Shown here one piece after another: positions 25,298-35,300 of a stretch of 64,000 bases of DNA. The stretch's first letter is position 1; each line of letters starts with the position of its first letter. A program made the translations under genes and the position numbers. Source of the stretch: Verrucomicrobiota bacterium (lineage in GTDB: Bacteria > Verrucomicrobiota > Verrucomicrobiia > Limisphaerales > J093); assembly GCA_016716505.1 (NCBI GenBank), contig JADJWF010000002.1:310001-374000 (forward strand). The letters are read 5' to 3'. The notes below the pieces were generated by a model. That model had not been told where the DNA came from and ran no database searches. It saw only the letters and a program-made list of their open reading frames with translations.

Positions 25298-26161
25298 TCA
25301 GGTAACGAATTCCAGCTCCGGCGCGCGCGGGACGAATCCTTGTTCGGCACCCCGTCGCAGAAACCGCCGGATGCTCTCGCGACCACGTTCACCGTAATCC
25401 AAGGTCCAGTGGTTCACATACATGCCCACGAACCGGTCGGCCAGTTCGCGCCCCATGTCGCGCGCATACTGCAGCGCGTGCTCCACCGCCTCGGCGCGAT
25501 GATCAAGGCTGTAGCGAATGCTCGCTGTCAGGATGTCCGACACCCGTCGCCGCACCCCGGGACTATGACGTTTGTGGATCACGTTACCGCCCAGCGGCAG
25601 GGGCAGGCCGTCGTTTGATTTCCCCCACCACACGCCCAGGTCTTCGCAGACCACCAAACCCTCGTTCTGCCACGTGAGCTGCCCTTCGTGAATGATGAGC
25701 CCCACGTCGGCGCGCCCCTCCCGGACGGCGGCAAAGATGTGGTCAAACGGGACCACCTCATATCGGGGCATGTCCTCCCCCGCGAAGCCTCCTTCGCTCA
25801 GCCACAGCCGCAAGGCGAGAAAGGCGCTGGTCATCGTGCCGGGAACGGCGATCCGCCGTTGCGCGATTTCCTCGCGGGCGAGTTTCTGTTTGGCCACCAG
25901 CATCGGGCCATAGCCATCCCCCATGCTGGCCCCGCTGGGCAGCAGTGCGTACTGGTCGCAGACGTACGCATACGCGTGGATGCTGATGGCCGAGATGTCG
26001 AGTTCTCCCCGCCGGGCGCGCTCATTCAAGGTCTGGATGTCCTGCAGGATGTGCTCAAAGCGGTAGCCGTGGGTGGGGATCAGTTCCTTCGCCAGAGCAT
26101 AAAACATGAACGCGTCATCCGGGTCGGGCGAGTGGCCAAGCGTCAACGTCGTGTGCGACAT
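25298..26161 (-). CDS. mqnD: 1,4-dihydroxy-6-naphthoate synthase MqnD (futalosine menaquinone pathway)
   Basis: MqnD converts cyclic de-hypoxanthine futalosine to 1,4-dihydroxy-6-naphthoate in the alternative menaquinone pathway. The 287-residue protein has the family opening TLGHSPDPDDAFMFYAL, the ISIHAYAYV motif that separates MqnD from MqnA, GSMGDGYGPMLVA-like (SGASMGDGYGPMLVA) and the VPFDHIFAAVREGRADVGLIIHEGQLT block with the catalytic His. The length is typical. It implies that this organism respires with menaquinone made through futalosine. mqnA, B, C and E are not in the window. Confidence 0.93.
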   Translation of the reverse strand: MSHTTLTLGHSPDPDDAFMFYALAKELIPTHGYRFEHILQDIQTLNERARRGELDISAISIHAYAYVCDQYALLPSGASMGDGYGPMLVAKQKLAREEIAQRRIAVPGTMTSAFLALRLWLSEGGFAGEDMPRYEVVPFDHIFAAVREGRADVGLIIHEGQLTWQNEGLVVCEDLGVWWGKSNDGLPLPLGGNVIHKRHSPGVRRRVSDILTASIRYSLDHRAEAVEHALQYARDMGRELADRFVGMYVNHWTLDYGERGRESIRRFLRRGAEQGFVPRAPELEFVT

Positions 26162-26359
26162 GCCCGCAACTTACCCGCCGGTTCGCCCCGGTCACGGCTG
26201 AACTGCGCCCCGCCGGCATCGGTGGGAACGGTGGCGCGACGGCGATGATCGCTTTGGCCTCCCCGGCGCATTCAGATTGTCGCCCTGGACCACGCAATTA
26301 TCCGGAGCAGCGGCACGTCACGTGCTACACCCGAAGGGGCGGCGGGCGCTCTGCCCTGA

Positions 26360-26704
26360 GTGAAATCGCCGCGCCACGATCCTGTGAACACACATCAGCA
26401 TTCAAAGCAGTCCGCCGGCCTGCATCGCTACTCGGCGAAGCGGATGGCCAAGCCGGTCAATTTTTTCTGCTTTGCCCCGGAAGCCCGCGAGGTGTCCGTG
26501 ATCGGCGAGTTTAACGGTTGGCAGGCCGGCGCGCATCCGATGCGGCGTCAGCCGGATGGTTCGTGGTTTGTCCAGATCCCCTTGCACCACGGTCACCACC
26601 TTTACCAGTTCCTCGTGGACGGCCAACCCACGCTGGATCCCCGAGCGCAGGGGATTGCGCGCAACGCGGCCAACGAGCGCGTCTCCATGATCGCGGTCAG
26701 TTGA
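26360..26704 (+). CDS. Small protein with glycogen-binding (CBM48/AMPK-beta-like) domain
   Basis: A protein of about 114 residues consisting of a His/Ser-rich N-terminal tail (HSKQSAGLHRYSAKRMAKPVNFF) and an E-set domain of the CBM48/AMPK-beta glycogen-binding type. Motifs are FFCFAPEAREVSVIGEFNGWQ, MRRQPDGSWFVQIPL and HHLYQFLVDGQPTLDP. The Trp and Asn of FNGW and the YQFLVDG strand are those that bind alpha-glucans. The start is uncertain: GTG at 26360, GTG at 26384 or ATG at 26444; none has a good ribosome-binding site. No kinase or glycosidase domain is attached. Role unknown; glycogen or starch sensing is inference. Confidence 0.75.
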   Translation: MKSPRHDPVNTHQHSKQSAGLHRYSAKRMAKPVNFFCFAPEAREVSVIGEFNGWQAGAHPMRRQPDGSWFVQIPLHHGHHLYQFLVDGQPTLDPRAQGIARNAANERVSMIAVS

Positions 26705-27063
26705 CCCCCTCCGCGCGAAAACCGCCGGCCTTTCCTACCGGGCGTGCCCCACCGGGTCGCTCCGCGACGAGGACCGCGGCACCGCGTCTTGCCGAAATCC
26801 GGGCGGTTGGGGTCGGCACGCGGACACGATGATCGAGGCGCCTTCAACGTGGATCCCCGGGGATGCCCAATCGTCTCACCAGCCCGGGAGCTCACCGCGC
26901 ACCGTGGAGAAAGCTGCCCGACCCCCGTGGCGGCGGTCGGGCGCTTGACGGTGGGGGCATCGCTCCCTAGCTTCGCCGCTCCACGGGTTCCGTTCTCAAG
27001 GGTGTTCCTCCAACGTCGGCGGGAGGCCGCGGGCTCGTATTGGTTCAAAACGAAAGGCAAGCA
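26705..27063 (+). promoter_or_regulatory. Trigger factor upstream region with candidate sigma-70 promoter
   Basis: A 359-bp non-coding stretch. TTGACG (26945-26950) and TAGCTT (26968-26973) are 17 nt apart, giving a leader of about 85 nt before the tig start codon. The leader ends in AAAGG about 8 nt before the GTG, a usable ribosome-binding site. Open frames crossing the stretch have no recognisable motif. Nothing else was seen. Confidence 0.5.
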
Positions 27064-28383
27064 GTGAACGTTTCGGTCGAGCACATCACCAAGTGCAAGG
27101 CATTGCTCCGGATAGCGCTGGAGCCCGGCGAATTGGCGGCGGATTTCGCCCAAGTGGAGCACGATGTGCTCAAACACGCCTCCCTGCCCGGTTTCCGCCC
27201 CGGCAAGGCACCCAGGGAGCGTGTGCTCAAGGTGTTTGAGTCGAGAATCGCCGACGAAGTGAAGCGCAAAGCGCTCAACGAATCCTACAAAAAAGCCCTC
27301 GAAGAACATCACCTTCGCCCTGTAACACCGCCAGACATCGAGGAGGTCGAGTTCGGCCGGGACTCCGGCCTGCGGTATCACGCCACGGTCGAGGTGGAGG
27401 ATCAGTTCGAGCTGCCAAACTATCGCGGGCTGATGGTTTCCCGCCCGAACCGGGTCGTCACCGAAGACGATGTCAACACCGCGATAGACCGGTTGCGCGA
27501 TCAACAAGCGTCCTTCACCACCTTGAACCGGCCGCTGCAACCGAACGACTTCGTGGTGGTGAACTACCGGGGGACTGTGGACGGCAAGCCGATTACGGAC
27601 CTTGTACCCACCGCGCGCGGTCTCACGGAGCAAAAGAACTTCTGGATCCACGCGCAGCCGGAGAATTTTCTGCCCGGTTTCTCCGATCAACTGCTCGGCG
27701 CGGCCGCCGGGGACAAGCGCACCGTGACCATCACCTTTCCGCCGGACTTCGTATCGCCGCAACTGGTCGGACGGACCGCGGTGTATGAAGTCGAGGTGGT
27801 GGAGGTGAAAGAAAAGGTGCTTCCGCCGGTGGACGAGGCGTTCGCCAAATCGCTGGGTGCGGAGTCGGTCGAACAACTCCGGGCGGGGGTCCGGCGTGAC
27901 CTGGAGAACGAGCTCAAGTACACCCTCAAGCGCAACGTGCAGGACCAGTTGGTGCGGCAGTTGTTGTCCGCCGTTTCTTTCGAGCTCCCGGAGGCTCTGG
28001 TGCAGGCGCAGACCCGCAGCGTGGTGTATGACATTGTCCGTGCAAACCAGCAGCGCGGGATCTCGAAGGAGGCGATTGATGAGAAGAAGGACGAGATTTA
28101 CTCCTTCGCCAACGCCAGCGCGAAGGAACGCGTCAAGCTGACCTTGATTCTGAACCGCATCGCTGAAAAGGAGGGCGTCAAGGTCACCCAGGAAGAGCTC
28201 AGCCGGCGCATCGTTTTCCTCGCGGCCCAGAACAACCTGAAGCCCGAGAAGCTGGCGAAGCAATTACAGGAACGCGGGGGCCTCAACGAACTGCATCAGC
28301 AGATCCTGTCCTCAAAGGTGCTCGACCTCATCGAGTTGCACGCCAACGTTCAGGAAATCCCCGCTGCCTCAGGTCAGGCCTGA
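27064..28383 (+). CDS. tig: Trigger factor (ribosome-associated chaperone / PPIase)
   Basis: Trigger factor binds L23 at the ribosomal exit tunnel and folds nascent chains. The 439-residue protein (E. coli 432) starts with a GTG (reading NVSVEHITKCK) preceded by AAAGG. The N-terminal domain has the ribosome-binding signature in LPGFRPGKAPRERV. The FKBP-like PPIase domain spans about 150-245 (NDFVVVNYRGTVDGKPI, LPGFSDQLLGAAAGDKRTVTITFP). The helical C-terminal domain has two long arms (KVLPPVDEAFAKSLG). Unlike in many bacteria it is not followed by clpP-clpX but by hsp20 and lon. Confidence 0.96.
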   Translation: MNVSVEHITKCKALLRIALEPGELAADFAQVEHDVLKHASLPGFRPGKAPRERVLKVFESRIADEVKRKALNESYKKALEEHHLRPVTPPDIEEVEFGRDSGLRYHATVEVEDQFELPNYRGLMVSRPNRVVTEDDVNTAIDRLRDQQASFTTLNRPLQPNDFVVVNYRGTVDGKPITDLVPTARGLTEQKNFWIHAQPENFLPGFSDQLLGAAAGDKRTVTITFPPDFVSPQLVGRTAVYEVEVVEVKEKVLPPVDEAFAKSLGAESVEQLRAGVRRDLENELKYTLKRNVQDQLVRQLLSAVSFELPEALVQAQTRSVVYDIVRANQQRGISKEAIDEKKDEIYSFANASAKERVKLTLILNRIAEKEGVKVTQEELSRRIVFLAAQNNLKPEKLAKQLQERGGLNELHQQILSSKVLDLIELHANVQEIPAASGQA

Positions 28384-28429
28384 ACGAGCCGGTCCCGGCG
28401 CCACCAACGCGCGCCGGCCGTCCAGAACC

Positions 28430-28458
28430 TTGCGCCAGGCGCGAGGCGGGCTTAGCCT
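28430..28458 (+). promoter_or_regulatory. Candidate hsp20 promoter close to the start codon
   Basis: TTGCGC (28430-28435) and TAGCCT (28453-28458) are separated by exactly 17 nt and the ATG follows 11 nt after the -10-like box. Transcription would begin only a few bases before the start codon, giving a nearly leaderless message. There is no Shine-Dalgarno-like sequence before this ATG, which fits. No CIRCE element was found. Confidence 0.45.
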
Positions 28459-28469
28459 TCGCCGTCGTC

Positions 28470-28898
28470 ATGCGCACGGACAAGCTTGCCGCAGTGTTCA
28501 GCTCGCCGCCGCGGATTGCCATCGAAAGGACTCCGGGGACGGGCGCATCGTGGACGCCGAACACCGATGTCTATTGCGTCGAAGGAGCCTTGGTCATCAA
28601 GGTGGAATTGGCAGGCATGCGGAAGGAGGATCTCGAACTGACGGTCGAGTCCCAACGACTCCGCATCAGCGGTGTTCGGCGGGATTCCTGCCGATCCGGC
28701 CAGCAATGCCTGTTCGTGGTCATGGAGATCAACTACGGCTCCTTTGAAACGGTGATCGAAGTCCCGCCGGGTTACGATCTGACGGCGGCGAGAGCCGCCT
28801 ACCAAAACGGATTCCTCCGGGTGGACGTGCCCGAAGCGACGGGTCGTGCCGCCCGGCCGTATGTCGTCCCGGTCGAGGACGACGGCGACGAGGAATAG
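28470..28898 (+). CDS. Hsp20/alpha-crystallin family small heat shock protein
   Basis: A 142-residue ATP-independent holdase. The alpha-crystallin domain spans about 30-125: TDVYCVEGALVIKVELAGMRKEDLELTVESQRLRISGVR, then YGSFETVIEVPPGYD and the closing strand AAYQNGFLRVDVPEA, the usual A-x-x-x-n-G-v-L motif. The C-terminal tail is acidic (VEDDGDEE) and lacks a clear I-x-I/V oligomerisation motif, which may alter oligomer size. It sits between tig and lon on the same strand. Confidence 0.93.
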   Translation: MRTDKLAAVFSSPPRIAIERTPGTGASWTPNTDVYCVEGALVIKVELAGMRKEDLELTVESQRLRISGVRRDSCRSGQQCLFVVMEINYGSFETVIEVPPGYDLTAARAAYQNGFLRVDVPEATGRAARPYVVPVEDDGDEE

Positions 28899-28953
28899 GC
28901 CGGCGGCGGTGGTCGCCTTCTGAGGTGCGCCCGGCGCGCCAACCTGCCCCTCC

Positions 28954-31407
28954 ATGAGCTCCCCCGAGTCCGAGTCCATCCACATCACGACGCCACCCGA
29001 ACGGACCGGGGACGAGGGCGCCCCGCGCCCGACGGCCGGGGGACTGCCGGAGGTGCTGCCGGTGCTGGGGCTCTCGGACATCGTTGTCTTTCCGGGAATG
29101 GGTGTGCCGCTGCTGGTCGAGTCCGCGTCGAGCATCCGGTTGATTGACGAGGTGGTGGCGGGGGATCGTTTCATTGCTCTCGTGCTCCAAAAGCGCGCGG
29201 ACATCAAGGACCCCAAGCCCGCCGACCTCTGGAGCATTGGCTGCGCCGGCCGGGTGCAGCGGATGCTCAAGTTCCCGGACAACACGGTCCGCGTGCTGGT
29301 GGAGGGCTTGAGCCGCGTGGCGGTGGGTCCCTTTACCGCCGAAACTCCCTACCTCAAAGCCAAGTGCCGTGAACTGGCGGAAACCGTCGAGGCGTCCGTG
29401 GAGGTCGCGGCCATGGTGCGGAACGTCCGCGAGCAATTCACCGAGCTCATTGACCTCTCCTCGGCCCTGAGCGAGCAGGTGAAGGTCGCGCTCATGAACA
29501 CGGAGGAACCGGGGCGCCTGGCGGACTTCGTGGCCTCGCACCTGAACCTCAGCCTTGAGGAGCGCCAGCGCCTGCTCGAAACGCCGGACGTCAAGCAGCG
29601 ACTTGGCCTTCTGCTGCCGCTGCTGAGCCGGGAACTCGAAGTGGGCCGGCTGGGTTCGAAGATCCAAAAGGAAGTCAGCTCCTCGATGGCCAAGAGCCAG
29701 CGGGATTACTTTCTCCGCGAGCAGATTCGCGCAATCCAGCGGGAGCTCGGCGAGGGCGAGGACGGCAACTCCGAGGTGGCGGCCCTGCGCGCCCAGGTGG
29801 AACAGGCGCAGTTGCCCGAGGAGCCGAAGAAGGTCGCCCTGAAGGAGCTGGATCGCCTCCAGCAGATCCCGACCGCGTCGGCTGAATACACCGTCTCGCG
29901 CAATTACCTCGACTGGATCGTGAATCTGCCGTGGGCCAAATCCACCACCGACAAGCTCGACTTGAAGGCGGCGGAACGGATCCTCGACGAACAGCACTAC
30001 GGCCTGCGCAAGGTCAAGGACCGGTTGATCGAGTTTCTCGCGGTGCTCAAGCTGCGGCAGACGATTCGCGGCCCGATCCTCTGCCTGGTCGGCCCGCCGG
30101 GCGTGGGCAAGACCTCGCTGGGCCGCAGTGTCGCCGAGGCGCTGGGCCGCAAGTTCATCCGCATTGCCCTGGGCGGCATGCGGGACGAGGCTGAAATCCG
30201 CGGCCACCGTCGAACCTACGTCGGCGCCCTGCCCGGGCGATTCATCCAGAGCCTGCGGCGGGTCGAGAGCAACAACCCGGTCATCCTGCTCGACGAGCTG
30301 GACAAAGTGGGAGCGGACTTCCGGGGCGATCCGGCCTCGGCCTTGCTCGAGGTGCTCGATCCCGCCCAGAACCACACCTTCACGGACCACTATCTCGATG
30401 TTCCCTTTGACCTGTCCCGGGTGCTGTTCATCACCACGGCGAACTGGCTCGACCCCGTTCACGTCGCCCTCCGGGACCGGCTCGAGGTGATCGAATTGCC
30501 CAGCTACACGGATGAGGAGAAACTCCAGATTGCGCTCCGCCACTTGGTGCCCCGGCAGCTTGAAGAGCACGGGCTGACGCGCCGCCAGGTCCGGATAGGT
30601 GCCCCGACCTTGCGCCGGCTCATCCGCGATTACACCCGCGAGGCCGGTGTCCGACAGCTCGAGCGCGAAATCGCGTCCCTCGCGCGCAAGGCGGCCCGCC
30701 GCCTCGTTGCGCGCGGCGGCAAACGACCACTGGTCTTTCGCCCGTCCGACCTGGCCAGCCACTTGGGACCGGTGAAATTCCTGCCCGAAAACGCCGAACC
30801 CCTGCGCGCAGTCGGGATCGCGATCGGGCTGGCCTGGACGCCTGTCGGCGGCGAAATTTTGTTCATTGAGGCCACGCGGATGCCCGGCAGCAACAAGCTG
30901 CTGCTCACCGGATCGTTGGGGGAGGTGATGAAGGAAAGCGCCACCACCGCCCTCAGTTACCTGCGCAGCCAGGCAGACACGCTGCACCTGACGGCCACCG
31001 ATTTTGAGAAGCACGACATCCACATCCATGTCCCCGCCGGCGCCACGCCGAAGGACGGCCCGAGCGCGGGGCTGACCATTGTCGTCGCCCTCGCGTCGTT
31101 GCTGACCCGACGCCTGGTCCGATCGGACCTGGCCATGACCGGCGAAATCAGTCTGCGCGGGCGGGTGCTGCCGGTCGGTGGGATCAAAGAAAAAACCCTG
31201 GCCGCTGCGCGCGCGGGGATCGGCGAACTCATCCTGCCGTCGCAGAATCGGAAAGACTGGCACGAGGTGCCCGCCGAAGTGCGCTCGAAAATGAAGGTCC
31301 ACTTCGTCAGCCGCATTGGTGAGGCGCTGAAGCTGGCACTCCGGCCGGCCAGTACCAGGCCACCCCGGCCGGCCCGCCGCCGGCAAACCAGCCTACCAAA
31401 GTCCTGA
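28954..31407 (+). CDS. lon: ATP-dependent Lon protease
   Basis: Lon degrades misfolded and regulatory proteins in the cytoplasm. The 817-residue protein has a Lon substrate-binding N-domain (LPVLGLSDIVVFPGMGVPLLVE), a coiled-coil region (MAKSQRDYFLREQIRAIQRELGE), an AAA+ domain with Walker A GPPGVGKTSL near residue 380 and Walker B VILLDELDK, and the C-terminal protease domain. The catalytic dyad is Ser704 in PKDGPSAG and Lys745 in VGGIKEK. The C-terminal 20 residues are basic and Pro-rich, beyond the usual end. It forms a proteostasis group with tig and hsp20. Confidence 0.97.
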   Translation: MSSPESESIHITTPPERTGDEGAPRPTAGGLPEVLPVLGLSDIVVFPGMGVPLLVESASSIRLIDEVVAGDRFIALVLQKRADIKDPKPADLWSIGCAGRVQRMLKFPDNTVRVLVEGLSRVAVGPFTAETPYLKAKCRELAETVEASVEVAAMVRNVREQFTELIDLSSALSEQVKVALMNTEEPGRLADFVASHLNLSLEERQRLLETPDVKQRLGLLLPLLSRELEVGRLGSKIQKEVSSSMAKSQRDYFLREQIRAIQRELGEGEDGNSEVAALRAQVEQAQLPEEPKKVALKELDRLQQIPTASAEYTVSRNYLDWIVNLPWAKSTTDKLDLKAAERILDEQHYGLRKVKDRLIEFLAVLKLRQTIRGPILCLVGPPGVGKTSLGRSVAEALGRKFIRIALGGMRDEAEIRGHRRTYVGALPGRFIQSLRRVESNNPVILLDELDKVGADFRGDPASALLEVLDPAQNHTFTDHYLDVPFDLSRVLFITTANWLDPVHVALRDRLEVIELPSYTDEEKLQIALRHLVPRQLEEHGLTRRQVRIGAPTLRRLIRDYTREAGVRQLEREIASLARKAARRLVARGGKRPLVFRPSDLASHLGPVKFLPENAEPLRAVGIAIGLAWTPVGGEILFIEATRMPGSNKLLLTGSLGEVMKESATTALSYLRSQADTLHLTATDFEKHDIHIHVPAGATPKDGPSAGLTIVVALASLLTRRLVRSDLAMTGEISLRGRVLPVGGIKEKTLAAARAGIGELILPSQNRKDWHEVPAEVRSKMKVHFVSRIGEALKLALRPASTRPPRPARRRQTSLPKS

Positions 31408-31419
31408 CTGAACGATCGT

Positions 31420-32196
31420 ATGCTCCTCCAACGTCCCCACTTCTTCTGGATCAGCTTCGGGCGCGGATGCTCGATCCTCGCCGCGAGCTGCCTGCTGACC
31501 GCCCCGCTTGACGCCTCCGAGCGACTGACCGCGGACCAGGAGGGCCGGGCGTTGGCGGCCGATCTGAAGCTGCTCCGGCCCATCGAGGGCAACGGCGTGT
31601 TGCGCCTGCGCAATCCCGCCGGCAAATGGTTCGCCGAAATCCCAGTGCGCTTGCGCTTCATGGAGCAGGGCGATTCGTGGCAAAGCATTTACGAGGCGTT
31701 TACTCCGGAAGGGCTGCCCGCCGAAACGTTGGTGGTCACCGGCGGTCTCGGCCGGCCCAACCAGTATCAGCACGCCGTGGCTCCGGCCACGCTGGGCGCC
31801 CCGAAATCCGGGGCGGAATCGAATGTGCCCTTTGCCGGCTCTGAGTTCTGGCTGACCGATCTGGGACTGGAGTTTCTCCACTGGCCCACGCAGCAGATCG
31901 TCAAGCGCGAGATGCGCAAGGGCAGGGCCTGCCGGGTGCTCGAAAGCGTGAATCCGAATCCCGGTCAAGGTTACGCCCGCGTCCGTTCGTGGGTGGACTC
32001 GGAACACCAGACCATTCTCCGGGCGGAGGCTTACGACGCGGCGGGCAAAACCTTGAAAGAGTTCTCGATCGGCAGCTTCAAGAAGGTTCCCGATGCCTCC
32101 GGCAAGAAGCGTTGGCAGCTCAAGTCCATGGAGATCCGGAACGAGCGCAACGACGCCCGGACCCGTCTCGAGTTCGACCTTGAACTACGGGATTAG
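31420..32196 (+). CDS. Exported outer-membrane lipoprotein-sorting-like (LolA-superfamily) protein
   Basis: A 258-residue protein with a signal peptide (hydrophobic stretch CSILAASCLLTAPLDASE). The mature part resembles the LolA-superfamily 'outer membrane lipoprotein-sorting' group: FWLTDLGLEFLHWPTQQIVKREMRKGRACRVLE, then VRSWVDSEHQTILRAEAYDAAGKTLKEFSI, and a final beta strand with KSMEIRNERNDARTRLEFDLE. Such proteins often accompany RND exporters, but none is nearby. It begins 12 nt after lon and so may share its transcript. A true LolA role is not supported. Confidence 0.75.
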   Translation: MLLQRPHFFWISFGRGCSILAASCLLTAPLDASERLTADQEGRALAADLKLLRPIEGNGVLRLRNPAGKWFAEIPVRLRFMEQGDSWQSIYEAFTPEGLPAETLVVTGGLGRPNQYQHAVAPATLGAPKSGAESNVPFAGSEFWLTDLGLEFLHWPTQQIVKREMRKGRACRVLESVNPNPGQGYARVRSWVDSEHQTILRAEAYDAAGKTLKEFSIGSFKKVPDASGKKRWQLKSMEIRNERNDARTRLEFDLELRD

Positions 32197-32383
32197 GCCC
32201 GGGACCTGACGGAGGTGGCGCAAGACCGCCGCGCGGCCGCCTCAATCGGGTTCCCAAGCAGGGCGGGTTGAGTTACGGTCCGGGCGTGACCTCGCCGCAG
32301 TGCCGACGACCTGAACTTCGCCGCGGGCTTTCCCCCCTTCCGGTGTCCGGGGTCGGCTACTGGACCGATGTTCCCTTGCGCTG

Positions 32384-35300
32384 ATGAATTCCGCCGTCAT
32401 CAATCCCCTCGTCCCGAAACGCCCATCGCGAAGCGACGGTGCCCGGCCCTGGCTGGCCTTCGGGGTGTGTCTGCTGATTGGCATCGCGCTCACCTGGCGC
32501 GCAGCCGCCACCCGGGCCGAGCGCGCCCGAACCGCCGCTCACGCCGAGGCCAGGGCGCGCCTCGCCGCGCTGGAGCTCGGCTTCGCCGGCGCGTTTCGCG
32601 CGGTGGAGTTGATCGCTCACTCCGTTCGGGAAGGCAACGGCCGCACGCCGGACTTTCAGCGGATCGCCGCCGACCTGCTGAGGCAGCATCCCGCGCTGGC
32701 GACCATTGAGTTGCAGCCGGGCGGCGTGACCACGGAGGTCGCGCCCCGCGCCGGCCACGAGCGGTTGGTGGGACGCAATCTGATGGCGGACCCGGTCGGT
32801 CGCGAGGCCGCCCTGTTCAGCCTGCAGCGTCGGAATGTGACGGTGACGGGGCCGACGGTCTTAACCGACGGACAACTGGGGCTGCTCGTGCGCCAGCCGG
32901 TCTTTCTCGGCGCTGGTCCGGGCCGCGAGCAACCGTGGGGATTCGTGACCGCCGCCGCGCGCTTCCGGGAACCGCTGCGGCATGCCCGCTTCGACGAACT
33001 GGCCTCGGCGGGCTACCAGTTCGCGCTGTTCACTGCGGCGGCTCCGCTCCAGCCGGCGGGCACGGTCCTGTCCACTTTCCGCACGCAACCGACCGACGCC
33101 CTGATCCAGCCGTTGCGACTGGCCAATCTGGAGTTGCGCCTCGGAATCCGGCCGACCGCCGGCTGGCATAACTCCTGGCTGATCGCGTTTCACGCGCTCC
33201 TGGCTCTGGCGGTCGCGGCCGCTATGGGCGGCGCGACGCACTGGCGGCAGGCGGCGCGAGCCGCTTCGCTTGCCTCTTCGGAGGCGGATCTCCGGGCCGC
33301 GCGGGACAACGATCGTTTTCGGGCGCTGTTCGACACCGTCCCTGACGCGGCCCTGCTGGTGGATCGGCCGGGCACGATTCAGCGGGTCAATTCCGCGGCC
33401 GAGCAGCTCTTCGCGAAGCGTGCTGCCGAGATCGGCGGCCAGAGCATCAACTCGATCGTGCCCGGCCTGGCGGCCTTGCTCAACGCGGCCAGTCGCTCGC
33501 TGACACAACCCGCAATTCAATTGACCGGCCTTCGCGCCGGGACAGTGGAGTTCCCGGTCGAAATCCGCGTCACGCCCCTACCGTCGGCGGAAAGCGGGAA
33601 TCTGGTCTGCTGCTGGATTCGCGAGGTGGCTGCCGCTCCCCCGGCCCCGCCGGCCCCGACCTCCGCCCCCGCCCCGGGGCCGGAGACCAAGCCGGCAAAC
33701 GTCCAGCCGCTGTTGGACGCCATACCGCACCCGGTGTTCGTCAAGGATTCCCAAGCGCGCTTCGTGACCTGCAACCGCGCGTACGAAAGGACGTTTGGCC
33801 TTACGGCTGAGTCGCTGCGCGGGAGAACGGTCTTGGAACTCGAGGATCTGCCCGAAGAAACCCGACGGAATTTTTACGCCGAGGATCAGGCGGTCATCGC
33901 CGAGGGCAGCCAGCGCAGCTACGAGTTGCCCATCGTCCGCGCCGATGGCTCGGCCCGCACCGTGATCTACGCGGTGGCCGGCTACCGCCTGCCCGAGGGC
34001 GGCCCAGGCGGATTGGTCGGCATCCTGACCGACATCACGCCGCAAAAAGAAGCCGAGCAGGAACGCCGAAAGCTGGCGGCCGAGTTGGAGCGGGCCCGCC
34101 TGTTGTCCGAGACGGTGCTCGAACTGACCGGGTTCGCCAGTTGGCGCGTGCCGCTGGATGGCAGCGGGGCGTTCCACTCTTCGCCGCCCGCGGCCGCCCT
34201 GATGGGCGATCCGCCGCAACCGGCGCATCACTACCGGTTGCAGGAACACTGGTTTGCCCACGCGCGCGCGGCCGATGCAGCGGCGGCCCAGGCCGCACTG
34301 AAACAACTGGAGGAGGTGGTCGCCGGGCTCCGTGCCACCTACGACGCCACGTACGCCTATCGCCGGCCCGCCGATGGACGCATCGTCTGGCTTCGGGCAA
34401 CCGGCCGATTGATCAAGGACGACGCTGGGCGGCCGCTGGAAATCTTCGGCGTCGTCAGCGACATCACCGAATCGAGGCGGCTGGCGGCGGAGCTTGAAGC
34501 GGCCCGCGCCCAGGCGCGGGAAGCGTCGCTCGCGCTCGCCGCTGCGTTGGCCGGCCAACCAGCGGTGGTGCCAGCCCGCGGCGAAGGTGAGGTTGCGGAA
34601 ACCGAAAAGCTGAGTCGCGCGAGGGGAGCAGCCGTTGATGTGCCGCCCATTGAAACGCCTCCGGACACGAACTTGCCGTCCCGGGACGCCGGGCAACCCA
34701 TCAAGGTTGAACCGATCGCCGTGAGCGGCCAGAGTGTCGGGACCGAGCGAGAGCGCGGCGGGCGCGACGAGCTTTCGGAGCCTGATGTTGCGACGATCGC
34801 CGGTTCGCCGGTAGCGCCCCCCGCCGAGACACGAGACGGTGACCGGGCGGAAGTTGCGCCTCCCCCGCCGCGAGCCCTCGCCCGGAAATTGCCGAGGAAC
34901 CTTCCGGCCAGTTGCCCGACTCAAAAGCCTCAACGGCTCGAGAGCCCGCTCAGGACGCGCGCCCCACCGGGACGTCGCTGTCTCATCCGGCCGAAGTCGA
35001 ACCGTCCAGTGACGACCGCCGGGCCAGGAGTTCCGCCACGGGAGGCGAGGCCCCTTCGTTGGTCACCGGCGAAGCTTCCCCGCCAGGACCGGAAAACCCG
35101 CCGACTCCTCCTCGTCCAAGCAAACCCGCGCGACGGCGGAGGACACCGCGCGACGAACAACTGTCGCTCTTTGGCACGGAGACCAGTTCCGCCGAGCCTC
35201 CGAATCCGCCGGGGGTCGGACCGGGGCCCAGGCCGGAGGAGGGCGTTGTCGCGACGGAAAGGGCCGCCCCCCCTCCAGTGGTCCCCGCGCCACCAGAGGC

